From a virus, in IMG/VR virus record IMGVR_UViG_3300006919_000496, positions 1 to 22,742 of that record: a stretch of 22,742 nt of DNA. One strand, 5' to 3'. Positions 11,201 to 16,346 of the stretch are shown here, piece after piece; position 1 is the first letter of the stretch; each line of letters starts with the position of its first letter. Under the pieces are notes generated by a model that was not told the origin of the DNA, searched no databases, and saw nothing but the letters and a program-made list of their open reading frames with translations. Made by a program: the position numbers and the translations under genes.

Positions 11201-12822
11201 CCAAACTCTATGAACACGCTTTCCTTGTCTGCTGGCGTGGCGTCGGTCGCCTGGGTGAGTGCTATCTTCTGTGTGGAGTCTCCCGCGGTCACGAAACTGA
11301 CGTCGTAGATCTTGTTGCGCACTATGGGGTCCGTGTCCACGGCGAATATCACCCGCATGCCGTCCGCCAGTGCTATTCCATCTATGATGTAGCCTCCAGC
11401 GTTGACCACCGTGCTGAAAGCATCTGTGGTGATGGTGTCATACAGCGTCACCGAACTCTTGGCCACTGTGCCGTGGTTGTAAAGTGCCAGTCCCGAATCA
11501 AATTCTATTATGGGCCTTTTCGCCCTAGCATCCTCGTCCAACACCGGGGTGAACCCACCTATCCTGGCGGTCTCGTCTATCACGCTCCTGTGGAACCATC
11601 TGTTGTATCTGGACCAGGCGTTTTGATCTTGGCTGTCACGCTTGATGGTTATGTAGTCCTTGACGTCTGGTGTGTAGTAGGCCAAGGCGTAAGGACGGGT
11701 GTCATAGGCCACTGAATCATACAGTATGGTGGTCTCTGTCGCGTAACTGGCGGGAGTGATCAGGTCCTGCACGTCAGTGAGTGTGATTGCGTCTCCCACT
11801 CCCTCCACGTAGTATTCCTTGCCCTGGTACGCTGTAGGCACCAGACTGCTTGTGAATTTTATCTTCATCCCATTCGAGAGATCTAAAGTCCTCAGACTGT
11901 AATTTTTTACTCCTATTATGTCATTTTCAACATCTATTGCTGTCGTGACGTCAGCGTCCTTGATCTGTAGTATTCCATACATGGCGTCATGGTTTCCACA
12001 CTGGTAGTACAGCGTGTCTGGCGCACCTGTGGTGGGCACAGTGAATGTGACCACGCCTTCGTCCGCGCCATTGTTAGTGACACCCGTTGAATAGATTGTT
12101 GAGGTTGATCCGTCCTCTGCCACCTTGCTCTTGTAGGGCTCCGTCATGATCCAGAATGGATGTCCCTTGGCGTTGACGTTGAATTTGTAGGTGTTGCCCC
12201 TGTACAGTGTCAGGATGGGATTGTTCTCGTTCTCTCTGTGTCTGAACTCATATGCAGATTGTCCCACGTTGGTCACTGTGTACTCCGCCACCGCGCTTGG
12301 CCCCACCGAGTCGATCTCGATAGATGATGGTCCTTCCGGTATCCAGTAGTACTCCCTGTAGTTGACCAACTTGTCATAATCGATGGCTGGATTCCAACTG
12401 TAAACCACTTCCTTGTTGAGACGATCGTGGTTGTCGATCTTCCCGCCCAGGTATTTGATCTGATTGATGTAATCATCATATGTGCCGGTGAATTTGACCT
12501 GGTCCTCTGGATTCACAGATGTGGTGTCCCTGTCGGTGTAGGTCACGGCAGGTTCCAACTGGTACGCGAAACGGTCCCTGTTGGTTGCGGGAATGTATCT
12601 GTCGTTGATTTCCCTGGTATAGGCGTCCTGCCTGCCTATGAAACCATCTAATCTCTCCAGTTCGCCCTTCTGAACTAGTGGGTCTAGTGTGCTGGCCAGA
12701 AATCGCTGGTTGGTGTCCGTCCTGTAGAATGCCGGAAGGTGCTGTACCGTCCTGCGATACTCGTTAGTGCCCTGTTGCACAACCTCGTTATTCGTTAATG
12801 CGTTTGTGGGATTGTCGGCCAT
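1..12822 (-). CDS. Giant modular baseplate protein, probable gp7-position wedge protein (C-terminus beyond window)
   Basis: The frame is open from the ATG at 12822-12820 to base 1: 4274 codons with no stop, so the real protein is longer. The start overlaps the gp6 stop as TAATG, with a weak AGG upstream. Seen in order: a conserved-looking N-terminus with LPAFYRTDTNQRFLASTLD (about residues 28-46); a cupredoxin-like domain (177-288); beta modules with an NG...DYT pattern (about 685-755 and 915-985); a carbohydrate-binding-like module (about 1657-1700); a gp7-like segment with EKGTKNAIDKIL (about 1770); seven FG-GAP repeats (2080-2535); W/Y-rich stretches; two GGSGY-type repeats (3215 and 3337); a second carbohydrate-binding-like module (3400-3434); and a DGST beta-repeat array (3512-4274). 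No signal peptide or membrane segment is visible. I counted only three cysteines. The position directly after gp6 is that of gp7 in T4-like phages, but T4 gp7 is only 1032 aa. Structural/baseplate role is fairly sure; the exact equivalence is inference. Confidence 0.88.
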   Translation of the reverse strand, partial: MADNPTNALTNNEVVQQGTNEYRRTVQHLPAFYRTDTNQRFLASTLDPLVQKGELERLDGFIGRQDAYTREINDRYIPATNRDRFAYQLEPAVTYTDRDTTSVNPEDQVKFTGTYDDYINQIKYLGGKIDNHDRLNKEVVYSWNPAIDYDKLVNYREYYWIPEGPSSIEIDSVGPSAVAEYTVTNVGQSAYEFRHRENENNPILTLYRGNTYKFNVNAKGHPFWIMTEPYKSKVAEDGSTSTIYSTGVTNNGADEGVVTFTVPTTGAPDTLYYQCGNHDAMYGILQIKDADVTTAIDVENDIIGVKNYSLRTLDLSNGMKIKFTSSLVPTAYQGKEYYVEGVGDAITLTDVQDLITPASYATETTILYDSVAYDTRPYALAYYTPDVKDYITIKRDSQDQNAWSRYNRWFHRSVIDETARIGGFTPVLDEDARAKRPIIEFDSGLALYNHGTVAKSSVTLYDTITTDAFSTVVNAGGYIIDGIALADGMRVIFAVDTDPIVRNKIYDVSFVTAGDSTQKIALTQATDATPADKESVFIEFGTVNQGKTFFYDGNAEAWTEAQQKNGVNQQPLFGMWDNDHTPFDDETTYPNSSFQGATVFKYATSDTATVDTELGIRVKYNTINNVGDIVFESDHTSGTFTYKSGSRTVTKKLAEGHLHYTTGRQTHNSRSAWIQRTNESRQRVIRTRIVDDTEKRLFPIDVYENSAALTDLEVSVSVNGNRMTQGTDYTLVDGTTNRYVRFVNELAVNDQLRLATYSTATKVTGKGIYEVPENLATNSLNQQLGTFTLGQVLDHVRDIFDKNQDITGAIPGVSNLRDKPDARLKGGTIHQHEGPLLPAVFGLIDQDTNVITSVDYVNQEYEKWYNAFLTHAMGTAYEGVAADRVDEIISNITKGRNSSFPFFYEDMVGWGENVSTRSYTVQGVSQTEYAIDSQHDITTPSNRAVYVYLNDEQLLVGTDYTFSTTDDSITILTTLAEGDKIVIKDYGDTTGSFMPVTPTKMGMYPKFKPELFTDDTYLNDTTVIRKHDGSIIKAYGDERDDLILELEKRIYNNLKTEYDATYVDLHDVLPSAFTATDYSRGEIESVMSPDFYVWAGRNNVQYINNTTFSEGSPFTYNYANSTDRLTGERLPGHWRAIYKYFYDTDAPHVRPWEMLGHSEKPSDWEATYGTAPYTSGNDVLWNRIATEPGRYGKPEIRSYLPVDASGNLLDPIAAGLIDNFDIPGRQAAWKFGDQAPAETAWRRSSAYPFTVMKTVALTKPAKFFSNLFDPSRLTTNTAGNQIYTLTGIRKTLSTAKYHLETETDNNTGITTRYQTAGYQPFVVNHLISKNQDPKTFYYDKMKALSVQLAYKLGGFTDKDNIKVLTDSVSPGSTSGSKFIPDENYKILFRTSNPVDSFQYSGVLIEKNTDVSQDGSTLLGGYKVLGYSTTKPYFKFNYPVKTTTSKAVSVTGSQTVAQYNAYQETVQTIPYGYVFDTIQDVADFLFGYGHWLEGQGFKFNKFSNELKETLNWANAVREFLFWTTQEWTPGSAVTVSPAADGFELDTDNSIVGRLRNLAGDYSLLDAGGRKIDIREISTKRIGKTFELAIKSADVGLYNIALNTVQKEHILLFDNTTVFSDIIYDPFTGFRQPRLKLVGWKTAGWNGDYYAPGFVFDAAQVTYWLAHTDYRLGDSIEHQGKFYVAKVNHNSGSVFDATNWTIKAEKPAPQLIPNFDYKIAQFNDFYNLESNNFDESQQQLAQRLIGYQSRDYLENLFVNDVSQYKFYQGYIREKGTKNAIDKILKARYENSDIDLQLYPEWMIRTGRFGNTDSTESIQITLRDDEINADPQSIELYDSSNDSVQYARSEYIAKDELYNRPVEYTAASTFSRLDYTKPGVDRDTAQVYKTAGYPQLRQVQHTAFNITDLFNLDVNAVTANDLIWVANKSNRDWDVFRLTVADFKIATLRTINNASQLEITFTGSHGLSGASPTAEADFFAISNSEEPTLNAVYQVASTPDHKTVIIDYSGNTAFIPTLEDGSTADSYGNIYKFVSVRLSSMDNVNDRLSYSDYTDKDDAIGREGDKVFADADSTGLWRVYEKQDPYTDGLILSPDTATADQEFGHRIVARNDGRTLVISAPGKNQGELHFLFRQSHDPGTLFTSQSIGTMTEGDDNTSRLGESLSISTDENFVVAGAPYTNALGSDGSTRFSDAGLVKIYVWDPDTFKYGILSTLTSPVDLASQNFGWAHKIAEPTLLSTRQTAQKYLFVSAPGHDNDTGRVYLYTWGVGLDGSTYDTWTQDYTLEAPDGGSGQRFGHRIAANDNGDILAVSSVAPGNAGKVEIFVRTSQSNDGSTQNSFTLVQTITGVDSDGSSINTAFGESVAMSKDGATLIIGAPGVDGAEQTDGGAIYYYKWNADGSTNTYTLQQTITAPDTQDNMKFGTTLDINQSGTRIVIGAEKFANAREMKFDSGETTFDLQDTTIVDLNTDSGAAYTATVYNTRFVVDDRLNFDSVTSNDDFARGLCMIDDAVFVGAPADDGNTTADGSTRVSNDGTVAWYDLTVRGEYAWKNLVTEEALVDVDKLGKVFDFNRKTKQIRDYYDLYDPIKGRILGLADREINIKTTWDPATYNFGPVSNSKTAWTDDHVGETWWDLSTVKWIWYEQDSQEYKTNNWGKTFPGSSIDVYEWTESTLLPSQWNTRSGTPQGASEGISGTAAYGDDSTYTVVQKYNSRLDRFVNFYYYWVRNKATVPVNGVVSRKNSTALVANMIANPERFDKKYYSVTDTNKLLINNVDDLSNDDIVLNVDIRTNDFDGDAHSVWKLAREGDKEYRPGTQIEQRWWDSLIGSNESGDLVPDITLPVNQRYGNNIRPRQSWYVDRFGALKEIIDYANLVLKRNQLVGQINLTNLDSKEPEPTVGSGEWDASVDTYAELTYVNTADLSGTVNYLVRSDETANGFWSIYQWDGTEFTRTRIQTYNTSSYWNYTDWYKTDGDMVHDENTVIDKQVTFQYELESLELPIGSHVKVTSADTGGWKLFMRTASGWELVGTENGTIRLSTKLYDYSQDATGFAGEDTFDDNRFDQEPRIETRKVLTALRDDLFINDLAVEYNTLFFTGLRRVLSEQTYVDWMFKTSFISAKNSVRPLDQRKSYTTGVDTWIEEYINEVKPFHSKIRDYKLGYTGTDTQDGLFTDFDNPAFYDDTTGKIRSLNVSSDTDKLTQLPWQMWYDYHKKYVQSITVTHGGSGYQTTPTVTILGGTVGSTGPFQIQATSSSGATSGWFGYYYPLFTSEKQAEIYDSQNGGSGATNSYTFDGYSGTFYGPTASVSEAQGTKSTAFKMYITPNTTAATATATIQNGAVTRITVTGIGANYTTTPTVVITGGRTDGSTPADTAKAYANLNNDLVRDFDTTIKFDRVSSTSRVQDWTASTAYAYNDLIRYNNELYKATSAFTSTTDFDDNIGDVYKVYGDETGLTAADRTKGFYTPGSGMPGNELDQVMTGVDYGGTMVTGLLFSQEQGWDRSGWYDFPWDNYGDSRVKAFRADGSTATYTFDTAPSTSDVYQVYITADDSTRRKLDDVIRGDGSTTAFTISETPDANALVEFIPFDDDGVLTPTDDRTLESIIQGGLFGSALGYAPSDIILEGDDFVNPDTSYAPEETVPGQLFDTLDIKVYTSPESGVPFITEKNYRGDGNTTEYAIGDFPGTLGSVTVTVDGVIKKLTTDYTVDVANKTITFTTAPAALSVISTKVFAISGENYRVLDTFTGDGSTAVFTTSTRGEFNLDSTSSDMYITIDGVPTTAYTTTTTANTITVTFTTAPASGEYIQIAGFNKSTTSTRSYASIRNDTITYDGSTNRHTLTYPPGAIGPFSGLTMVEVNGRMLRGPDNTYYLGDGSTYTYGVASGLGDGSTVDPAKTITSAAQVEVYVNGTKKDLNTDYTVDIGNQNVEFVSGAVPTATDVICISTLVDNHYYNEGTDIILKPSAITSPYSLTAGDVISVTTFNNALGMKQRREVLEGRPGGVFALRFAPLNATYTYVWLNGEQLTQQYDYTVSDTTLTITGKTITASDRIDVMYFALESAVGATGFRIFKDMLNRTFYKRISKTATTKLTIDMIEGTQTITVEDGSVLGTPDIASNTPGVIFIDKERIEYFTKSGNTLGQLRRGTLGTGIKEHGSGTEVVDASGTQTVPYADTVYTNTFTGDGSTVTFALSQTPSNAGELDIFIGGQRLLLTSEDGSTINYSVDGSTTAVTLSAAPASGTQIKILHKKGQVWYTGADGNPADGKGLQASTTQPAQFIAS
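345..495 (-). other. IDKERIEYF...RRGTLGT...HGSGTEV motif in the giant protein
   Basis: Residues about 4110-4158 read GVIFIDKERIEYFTKSGNTL, then LRRGTLGTGIKEHGSGTEV. The order 'Ile/Asp/Glu-Tyr, Ser-Gly-Asn-Thr-Leu, Arg-Gly-x-x-Gly-Thr, His-x-x-Gly-Thr-x-Val' is a small beta motif I know from many phage tail and fibre proteins. It sits between two DGST modules. Function is not established. Confidence 0.45.
2515..2630 (-). other. Carbohydrate-binding-like module 2 (CBM5/12-like) in the giant protein
   Basis: Residues about 3400-3434 read VQDWTASTAYAYNDLIRY followed by NNELYKATSAFTS. The pattern W.....Y...D.....N..Y.A is a good match to the core of family 5/12-type modules, clearer than the first copy at 7720-7855. 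I infer glycan binding; sequence shows only the aromatic pattern. Confidence 0.55.
2750..3185 (-). repeat. Paired GGSGY-type repeats flanking an inserted segment
   Basis: Two copies of one motif lie about 120 residues apart in the giant protein. Copy 1 is ITVTHGGSGYQTTPTVTILG (from residue about 3215), copy 2 is ITVTGIGANYTTTPTVVITG (from about 3337). Between them is a segment rich in Gly, Ser, Tyr and Thr. This motif is frequent in marine phage structural proteins. It forms short beta hairpins, and function is unknown. Confidence 0.6.
5215..6590 (-). other. Seven-repeat FG-GAP (integrin-alpha-like) beta-propeller in the giant protein
   Basis: Seven repeats start at residues about 2100 (FGHRIVARNDGR), 2157 (LGESLSISTDEN), 2223 (FGWAHKIAEP), 2293 (FGHRIAANDNGD), 2357 (FGESVAMSKDGA), 2419 (FGTTLDINQSGT) and 2498 (FARGLCMIDDA). 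Most continue into a V-x-x-A-P or I-G-A-P strand and an aromatic strand such as GELHFLFR, GRVYLYTW or GAIYYYKW. Spacing is 57 to 79 residues. Seven repeats of this type are what a closed seven-bladed propeller needs. Such propellers bind proteins or sugars, often with calcium; several loops here are Asp/Gly/Asn-rich but I do not see a canonical DxDxDG in every blade. Confidence 0.8.
7410..7625 (-). other. gp7-like segment of the giant protein
   Basis: Residues about 1734-1805 contain SRDYLENLFV, then YKFYQGYIREKGTKNAIDKI and DIDLQLYPEWMIRTG. T4 gp7 has a comparable local arrangement, in which an FYSTKG motif is followed by a helix and then by acidic beta strands. The resemblance is short and remembered, not aligned, but it fits the gene's place directly after gp6. 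Confidence 0.4.
7720..7855 (-). other. Carbohydrate-binding-like module 1 (CBM5/12-like) in the giant protein
   Basis: Residues about 1657-1700 read W-L-A-H-T-D-Y-R-L-G-D, then HQGKFYVAKVNHNSGS and end in DATNW. The spacing W...Y..GD....G..Y.A.......W matches the short aromatic module of chitinases (CBM family 5/12 and relatives), which binds polysaccharide through exposed aromatic residues. In a baseplate protein it would suit contact with cell-surface glycans. The call rests on pattern only and ligand is unknown. Confidence 0.5.
9870..10775 (-). other. Two isolated NG...DYT beta modules in the N-terminal half of the giant protein
   Basis: Two stretches share a pattern of beta-strand, NG or ND, Leu/Met, then G-T-D-Y-T. 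One reads VSVSVNGNRMTQGTDYTLVD (about 10690-10610), the other VYVYLNDEQLLVGTDYTF (about 9995-9940). Between them lie helical and aromatic segments without a recognised fold. The same pattern is repeated many times at the C-terminus, so these look like dispersed copies of one beta module, as seen in phage fibre and baseplate proteins. Confidence 0.45.
11960..12300 (-). other. Cupredoxin-like domain within the giant protein
   Basis: Residues about 177-288 look like a small blue-copper-protein fold. A strand-rich stretch (LTLYRGNTYKFNV) leads to GHPFWIM with His221. It ends in TLYYQCGNHDAMYGILQI, giving Cys275, His278 and Met281. The C-x2-H-x2-M spacing with an upstream histidine equals the type-1 copper ligand pattern of amicyanin. 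Cys275 is one of only three cysteines I see in 4274 residues, so its placement here is notable. Copper binding is inferred; a structural domain retaining the ligands by descent is also possible. Confidence 0.7.
12300..12822 (-). other. N-terminal module of the giant protein
   Basis: Residues 1 to about 174. The segment carries LPAFYRTDTNQRFLAS, ELERLDGFIGRQDAYTREI, FTGTYDDYINQIKYLGGKI and a W/Y-rich end with YREYYWIPEGP. From memory this kind of start is typical of very large structural proteins encoded after gp6 in marine T4-like phages. It is mostly polar and helical at first, and I infer it docks the protein onto the baseplate wedge. No enzymatic motif is seen. Confidence 0.55.
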
Positions 12823-15800
12823 TAGTAACCTGCCCCACTACTGCCGGTCGTTGAACCGGAACCTGTTGTAGTAGAGCCTGATACCGCTGATCCTGTGGTG
12901 GTGTTGGTAGTGGCAGTTGATGTGGATGTGACAACAGTGCCAGAGGCCGCCAATTGGTTGGCTCCCAGTGCACTAATGATTGTGACATCATCAACGGTGG
13001 CCCCACTGATGAAAATCTCGTCTGCCGCCGAGTCTATCTGGAACAAGGACCCAAAACCCTGTCCCGACTGGTTTGGAACTATGACTGCGGTCAGTAGGTC
13101 CGGTGCCAGCTGGTTGTGTATGTAGGCGGCAAGTTCCGTGAAGTAAAAAGTATCTCCGAAATCCCAGTTGTCCAATGCGAAGAATTCGTTTATGGCGGCT
13201 ATTACCCTGGTCTTGATAACAGAATCCGTGACATTGGTTTTAGGATTTTTGACTACCTTGAACGTGGCCTGCAGTTCCTCGTCGGCTTGTGTCCCGAACA
13301 ATATCTTGTATTTGACCGGATGGTATATTATCTGGTCAGAAAGTGATTTGAGTGGATTCAACACGCCTGAATAGTTTATCCTCAACTGGTCCTGTGTAGA
13401 AGTTGCTGGTTTCGTGCCACCATCCTGTAGCCATATCCTGAATAGGTTATCGTATGTCCTCTCCAGAAGATAAATGTCCACGATGTTGCTGACGCTTGGG
13501 TCTATACGAGTCTCCTGTCCTGCGAAATGCTTGTATTGGAAACTGATCGAGCTCCTGCCGCGCCTTGCTATGTAATCTGTTGTAGTGGAAAGAGTATTGG
13601 TTGTGGCGCTGTATACTTTTATCACATCCTCGTCTGAGGCGTAGAAGTAGAACAACTGTCCGTCCGTGTAGGTGGCAGTGTTTAGGTCGATGTCCGTTTC
13701 GTTCTCAGTGACCACGAAGTTTGTGGCGGCGTATGGTCTGAATCTCTCAATGTTGTCGTAGGAAGTGTACTTCTCAAAGAACACGAACTTGGTGCTCTCG
13801 GACAGCGTGGGTTCCACCACTATGTCAAATATGTCAGGGTTGTCGACCACTCCGTCATCGTCGTCATCATAGAATCCCACTTTGACCTTCCTGTTGTCCT
13901 GGAAGCCGTCCGCTTCTGTGACGGTGTCCACCACCTGCCAGGTTATGGGATAGCCTATGCTGTTGCCCGTTGACACGATGCTGTTTGTCTTCAAGATCTT
14001 CACTGTGTCCTTAACGCTACGTCCTGTCTGGTAGTCGTATATCCTCTCCTGCGCATCAAAGTGGAACTTGTTCTGAGATTCTGATTCAAAGATGTAATCC
14101 AGTCGCCTGTAGGTCACCGTGTAGGTGTTACCATCGTTCGTGAATTTGAACCACCAGCTGGCGTCAAGATTTGTGCCAGATGCGCTACCGGTGTTTGTCA
14201 GACTGAACACAGCACTGGTGCTTAGGTTGGTTGATGTTATCACCTTCCAGGTCTCTGTGTCCACGTCATATCTCAGACCAAACTCCTCGTAGGCCTCGAT
14301 CCTGTCGATGATGTCCGCTTCTAACGTTGCCGAGAATGAAGTTGTGAAATTGGGTATGACCGCATTGAGCACTGCGCCGTTTGGTATTATGTCGTTTAGA
14401 GTGATCGGCCCCTGTCCTGATTCTAAATTTCCCAGTCCGCCGTTGGCACCGTCCAGTACCACCGCGCCTATCTTGGCCCATGCCCTGTCTTCTGCGTTGT
14501 CAGTGCCTGCCGTGACCAGTGTTCCATTTAGGAATTTCCTGCTGTCTGGTGACGTGAATTTTATCAGCGCACCTGGCTTGGCGAATTTCAAATTTGATGT
14601 GGCGTAGTCACCCACGACCAAAGCACCACCCGAAGTAAAGTATCCGGTGTTGGTGTTGGTTGAAGTTGTGGTGGAATTCCACGTGGCGGTCAAAGTGCTC
14701 AGGTCCTTGGTACCGTACTTGAGATAGTAGAACTGCCTGGCGTATGCTTCTTTCAACTTGGCCTCAACGGAAGTGTCTATCGTGGTTTGGATCTCGCTCC
14801 TGTTGTTGAACGTGAATGTGAACTGCTGGGTGCTCTCCTCCCTGTACAGTATGCCGTCCTCTGCGAACACCGAAACGTTTGAGTACGCACCAGTGGGGTC
14901 TAAAATTTCTTTGGCCCTCGAAATACCCGACGCTGACCTGTTGACCGATCTCACTTTCACTATCTCCTGTGATGCACTCAAAGGTACCACTTGGTAGTCC
15001 TCCGCTGTGATCATCCTGTTCTGTGAGTAGTACACCTGTGCGGCCTTTTCCCTGATACTGTCGTTGGATTCAGTGGCCGCCGCGTTGTACACGCTGGCCT
15101 TGAGGCTCATCGCTATGGTCAGGGTCTGTTGTGCGCCGTTGGCGTCCGTGTATGGAACCGCGACCTGAATGTTCTGCATGTCAGACGGCTGTATGGCGTA
15201 CTTGGCATTGTCACTGATCCTGTGGTAGGTCCTGAAAGAACCCAGTGGTAGGTTAGAGAAATTTCCGTCACCGAACACTAGGTCCACGGCGTCGTTGTTC
15301 TTTGTGACCACGTTGTAGATGTTTCTCTCCGATTCCGCCAGTGAGTTGTAGATGGCGTTGTTGCCTGAGAGTGCGGGCACCTTGGCCCACTTTTCCGCTA
15401 TCTGGCCGAACTGGTCTAACTTATAAAGCCACACGTCTGAGTCGTTGATGTTGGATGCGGCTATGGATCTCACGTAGTTGGTCACCGCCGTGTCCACCGT
15501 GAAGTCCGCGTACTGCATCGTGCCCTGTTTGAACAGGAAGAAGAATCCAGTGTTGTTGCTACTGTCGCCCGCACCGTCTGACCTGTAGGTGTAGGTGAGC
15601 CCCGTGCCCGGTATGGGATCTGACTCGTAGATGGAATCTGAATTGTTTATGGTCGAAGGCACTATCTCGAATGTCCTGCTGATGCCACCCACTGACTTGA
15701 CATACTTGAACAGGGGTAGGTCCGTCTGATTGGAACTGAGCGTGTACACCTCCGTGTCTATGCCGCCTATGGATCCCGACTCCCTGGGATTGCCGAACAG

Positions 15801-16304
15801 TTGTCCGGTCTGGTTCGCGGCGTTCAGTACGGCCGTGAACTGTTCTCTGTAGTTGGAGTTGGCGGAATCATTCCACACTATTGTCTGTGTGGCCAGGTTT
15901 GTTCCTGTGCTGTCTAATACGTCCTGTGTGGTTGATATTGAATCAATTTTAAGGAGTCCGGTTGCTGGTTTGTTTCTTTTGGCGTTGTAGTTGATCAACC
16001 TCGCCAACCTAAGGACTGAATTTCTCCTCTCCGCGGTCTCTAGGAAGTTCTCCCTGGCGTTTAGGTCCACCCTGAAACTTAATGCCTGTGCTATGTAGGC
16101 TATTAGGTCTATGAGGGCAACGTACTCCGAGCTCTCAACGAAGTCGTTGAAATCATCTGGATAGTTCTCCCTTAAATAGGCCACCATGGTCCTTCTCAGC
16201 GTCTCGAAGTCGTAGGATTTGAAATCTGCCTGTTGGAATGCCTGGTAGATCTTCCTCCAATCTTCCGCGACTAGTAATCTATTTTGTCTGTCTGTAGTGG
16301 CCAT
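12822..16304 (-). CDS. 6: Baseplate wedge protein gp6, enlarged
   Basis: 1160 aa. In T4, gp6 forms the continuous ring that joins the wedges of the baseplate and controls sheath contraction. The helical N-terminus (residues 1-110, with SSEYVALIDLIAYIAQALSF and ARENFLETAERRNSVLRLAR) is typical of marine T4-like gp6. The C-terminal part (about 1030-1090, with NWDFGDTFYFTELAAYIHNQ) matches the baseplate-J-like end of the family. T4 gp6 is 660 aa, so this version carries several hundred extra residues, mainly beta-rich Ser/Thr/Asn stretches in the middle. A Ser/Thr/Gly tail ends the protein at about 1115-1160. The start follows a 42-base gap with no Shine-Dalgarno sequence that I can see, and the stop overlaps the next ATG (TAATG). 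No cysteines are visible. Confidence 0.9.
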   Translation of the reverse strand: MATTDRQNRLLVAEDWRKIYQAFQQADFKSYDFETLRRTMVAYLRENYPDDFNDFVESSEYVALIDLIAYIAQALSFRVDLNARENFLETAERRNSVLRLARLINYNAKRNKPATGLLKIDSISTTQDVLDSTGTNLATQTIVWNDSANSNYREQFTAVLNAANQTGQLFGNPRESGSIGGIDTEVYTLSSNQTDLPLFKYVKSVGGISRTFEIVPSTINNSDSIYESDPIPGTGLTYTYRSDGAGDSSNNTGFFFLFKQGTMQYADFTVDTAVTNYVRSIAASNINDSDVWLYKLDQFGQIAEKWAKVPALSGNNAIYNSLAESERNIYNVVTKNNDAVDLVFGDGNFSNLPLGSFRTYHRISDNAKYAIQPSDMQNIQVAVPYTDANGAQQTLTIAMSLKASVYNAAATESNDSIREKAAQVYYSQNRMITAEDYQVVPLSASQEIVKVRSVNRSASGISRAKEILDPTGAYSNVSVFAEDGILYREESTQQFTFTFNNRSEIQTTIDTSVEAKLKEAYARQFYYLKYGTKDLSTLTATWNSTTTSTNTNTGYFTSGGALVVGDYATSNLKFAKPGALIKFTSPDSRKFLNGTLVTAGTDNAEDRAWAKIGAVVLDGANGGLGNLESGQGPITLNDIIPNGAVLNAVIPNFTTSFSATLEADIIDRIEAYEEFGLRYDVDTETWKVITSTNLSTSAVFSLTNTGSASGTNLDASWWFKFTNDGNTYTVTYRRLDYIFESESQNKFHFDAQERIYDYQTGRSVKDTVKILKTNSIVSTGNSIGYPITWQVVDTVTEADGFQDNRKVKVGFYDDDDDGVVDNPDIFDIVVEPTLSESTKFVFFEKYTSYDNIERFRPYAATNFVVTENETDIDLNTATYTDGQLFYFYASDEDVIKVYSATTNTLSTTTDYIARRGRSSISFQYKHFAGQETRIDPSVSNIVDIYLLERTYDNLFRIWLQDGGTKPATSTQDQLRINYSGVLNPLKSLSDQIIYHPVKYKILFGTQADEELQATFKVVKNPKTNVTDSVIKTRVIAAINEFFALDNWDFGDTFYFTELAAYIHNQLAPDLLTAVIVPNQSGQGFGSLFQIDSAADEIFISGATVDDVTIISALGANQLAASGTVVTSTSTATTNTTTGSAVSGSTTTGSGSTTGSSGAGY

Positions 16305-16318
16305 ACTGTTTGTACGGA

Positions 16319-16326
16319 TATTTATG
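16319..16326 (-). promoter_or_regulatory. Putative late promoter CATAAATA upstream of gp6
   Basis: The minus strand reads CATAAATA in the only real gap inside the cluster. T4 late promoters have TATAAATA, and the cyanophage late motif is usually given as NATAAATA, which fits exactly. Transcription would start about six bases after it, near 16313, leaving a leader of only about nine bases before the gp6 ATG at 16304. One octamer in an AT-rich gap can occur by chance. Confidence 0.45.
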
Positions 16327-16346
16327 TGATAGATTATCTACGTATA

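Noticed and set aside
11083-11715. Plus-strand open frame of 210 codons
   Set aside because: It lies entirely opposite the giant protein, has no plausible ribosome site or promoter and gives a Val/Cys-rich sequence without family resemblance. Long antisense frames are expected opposite such a gene.
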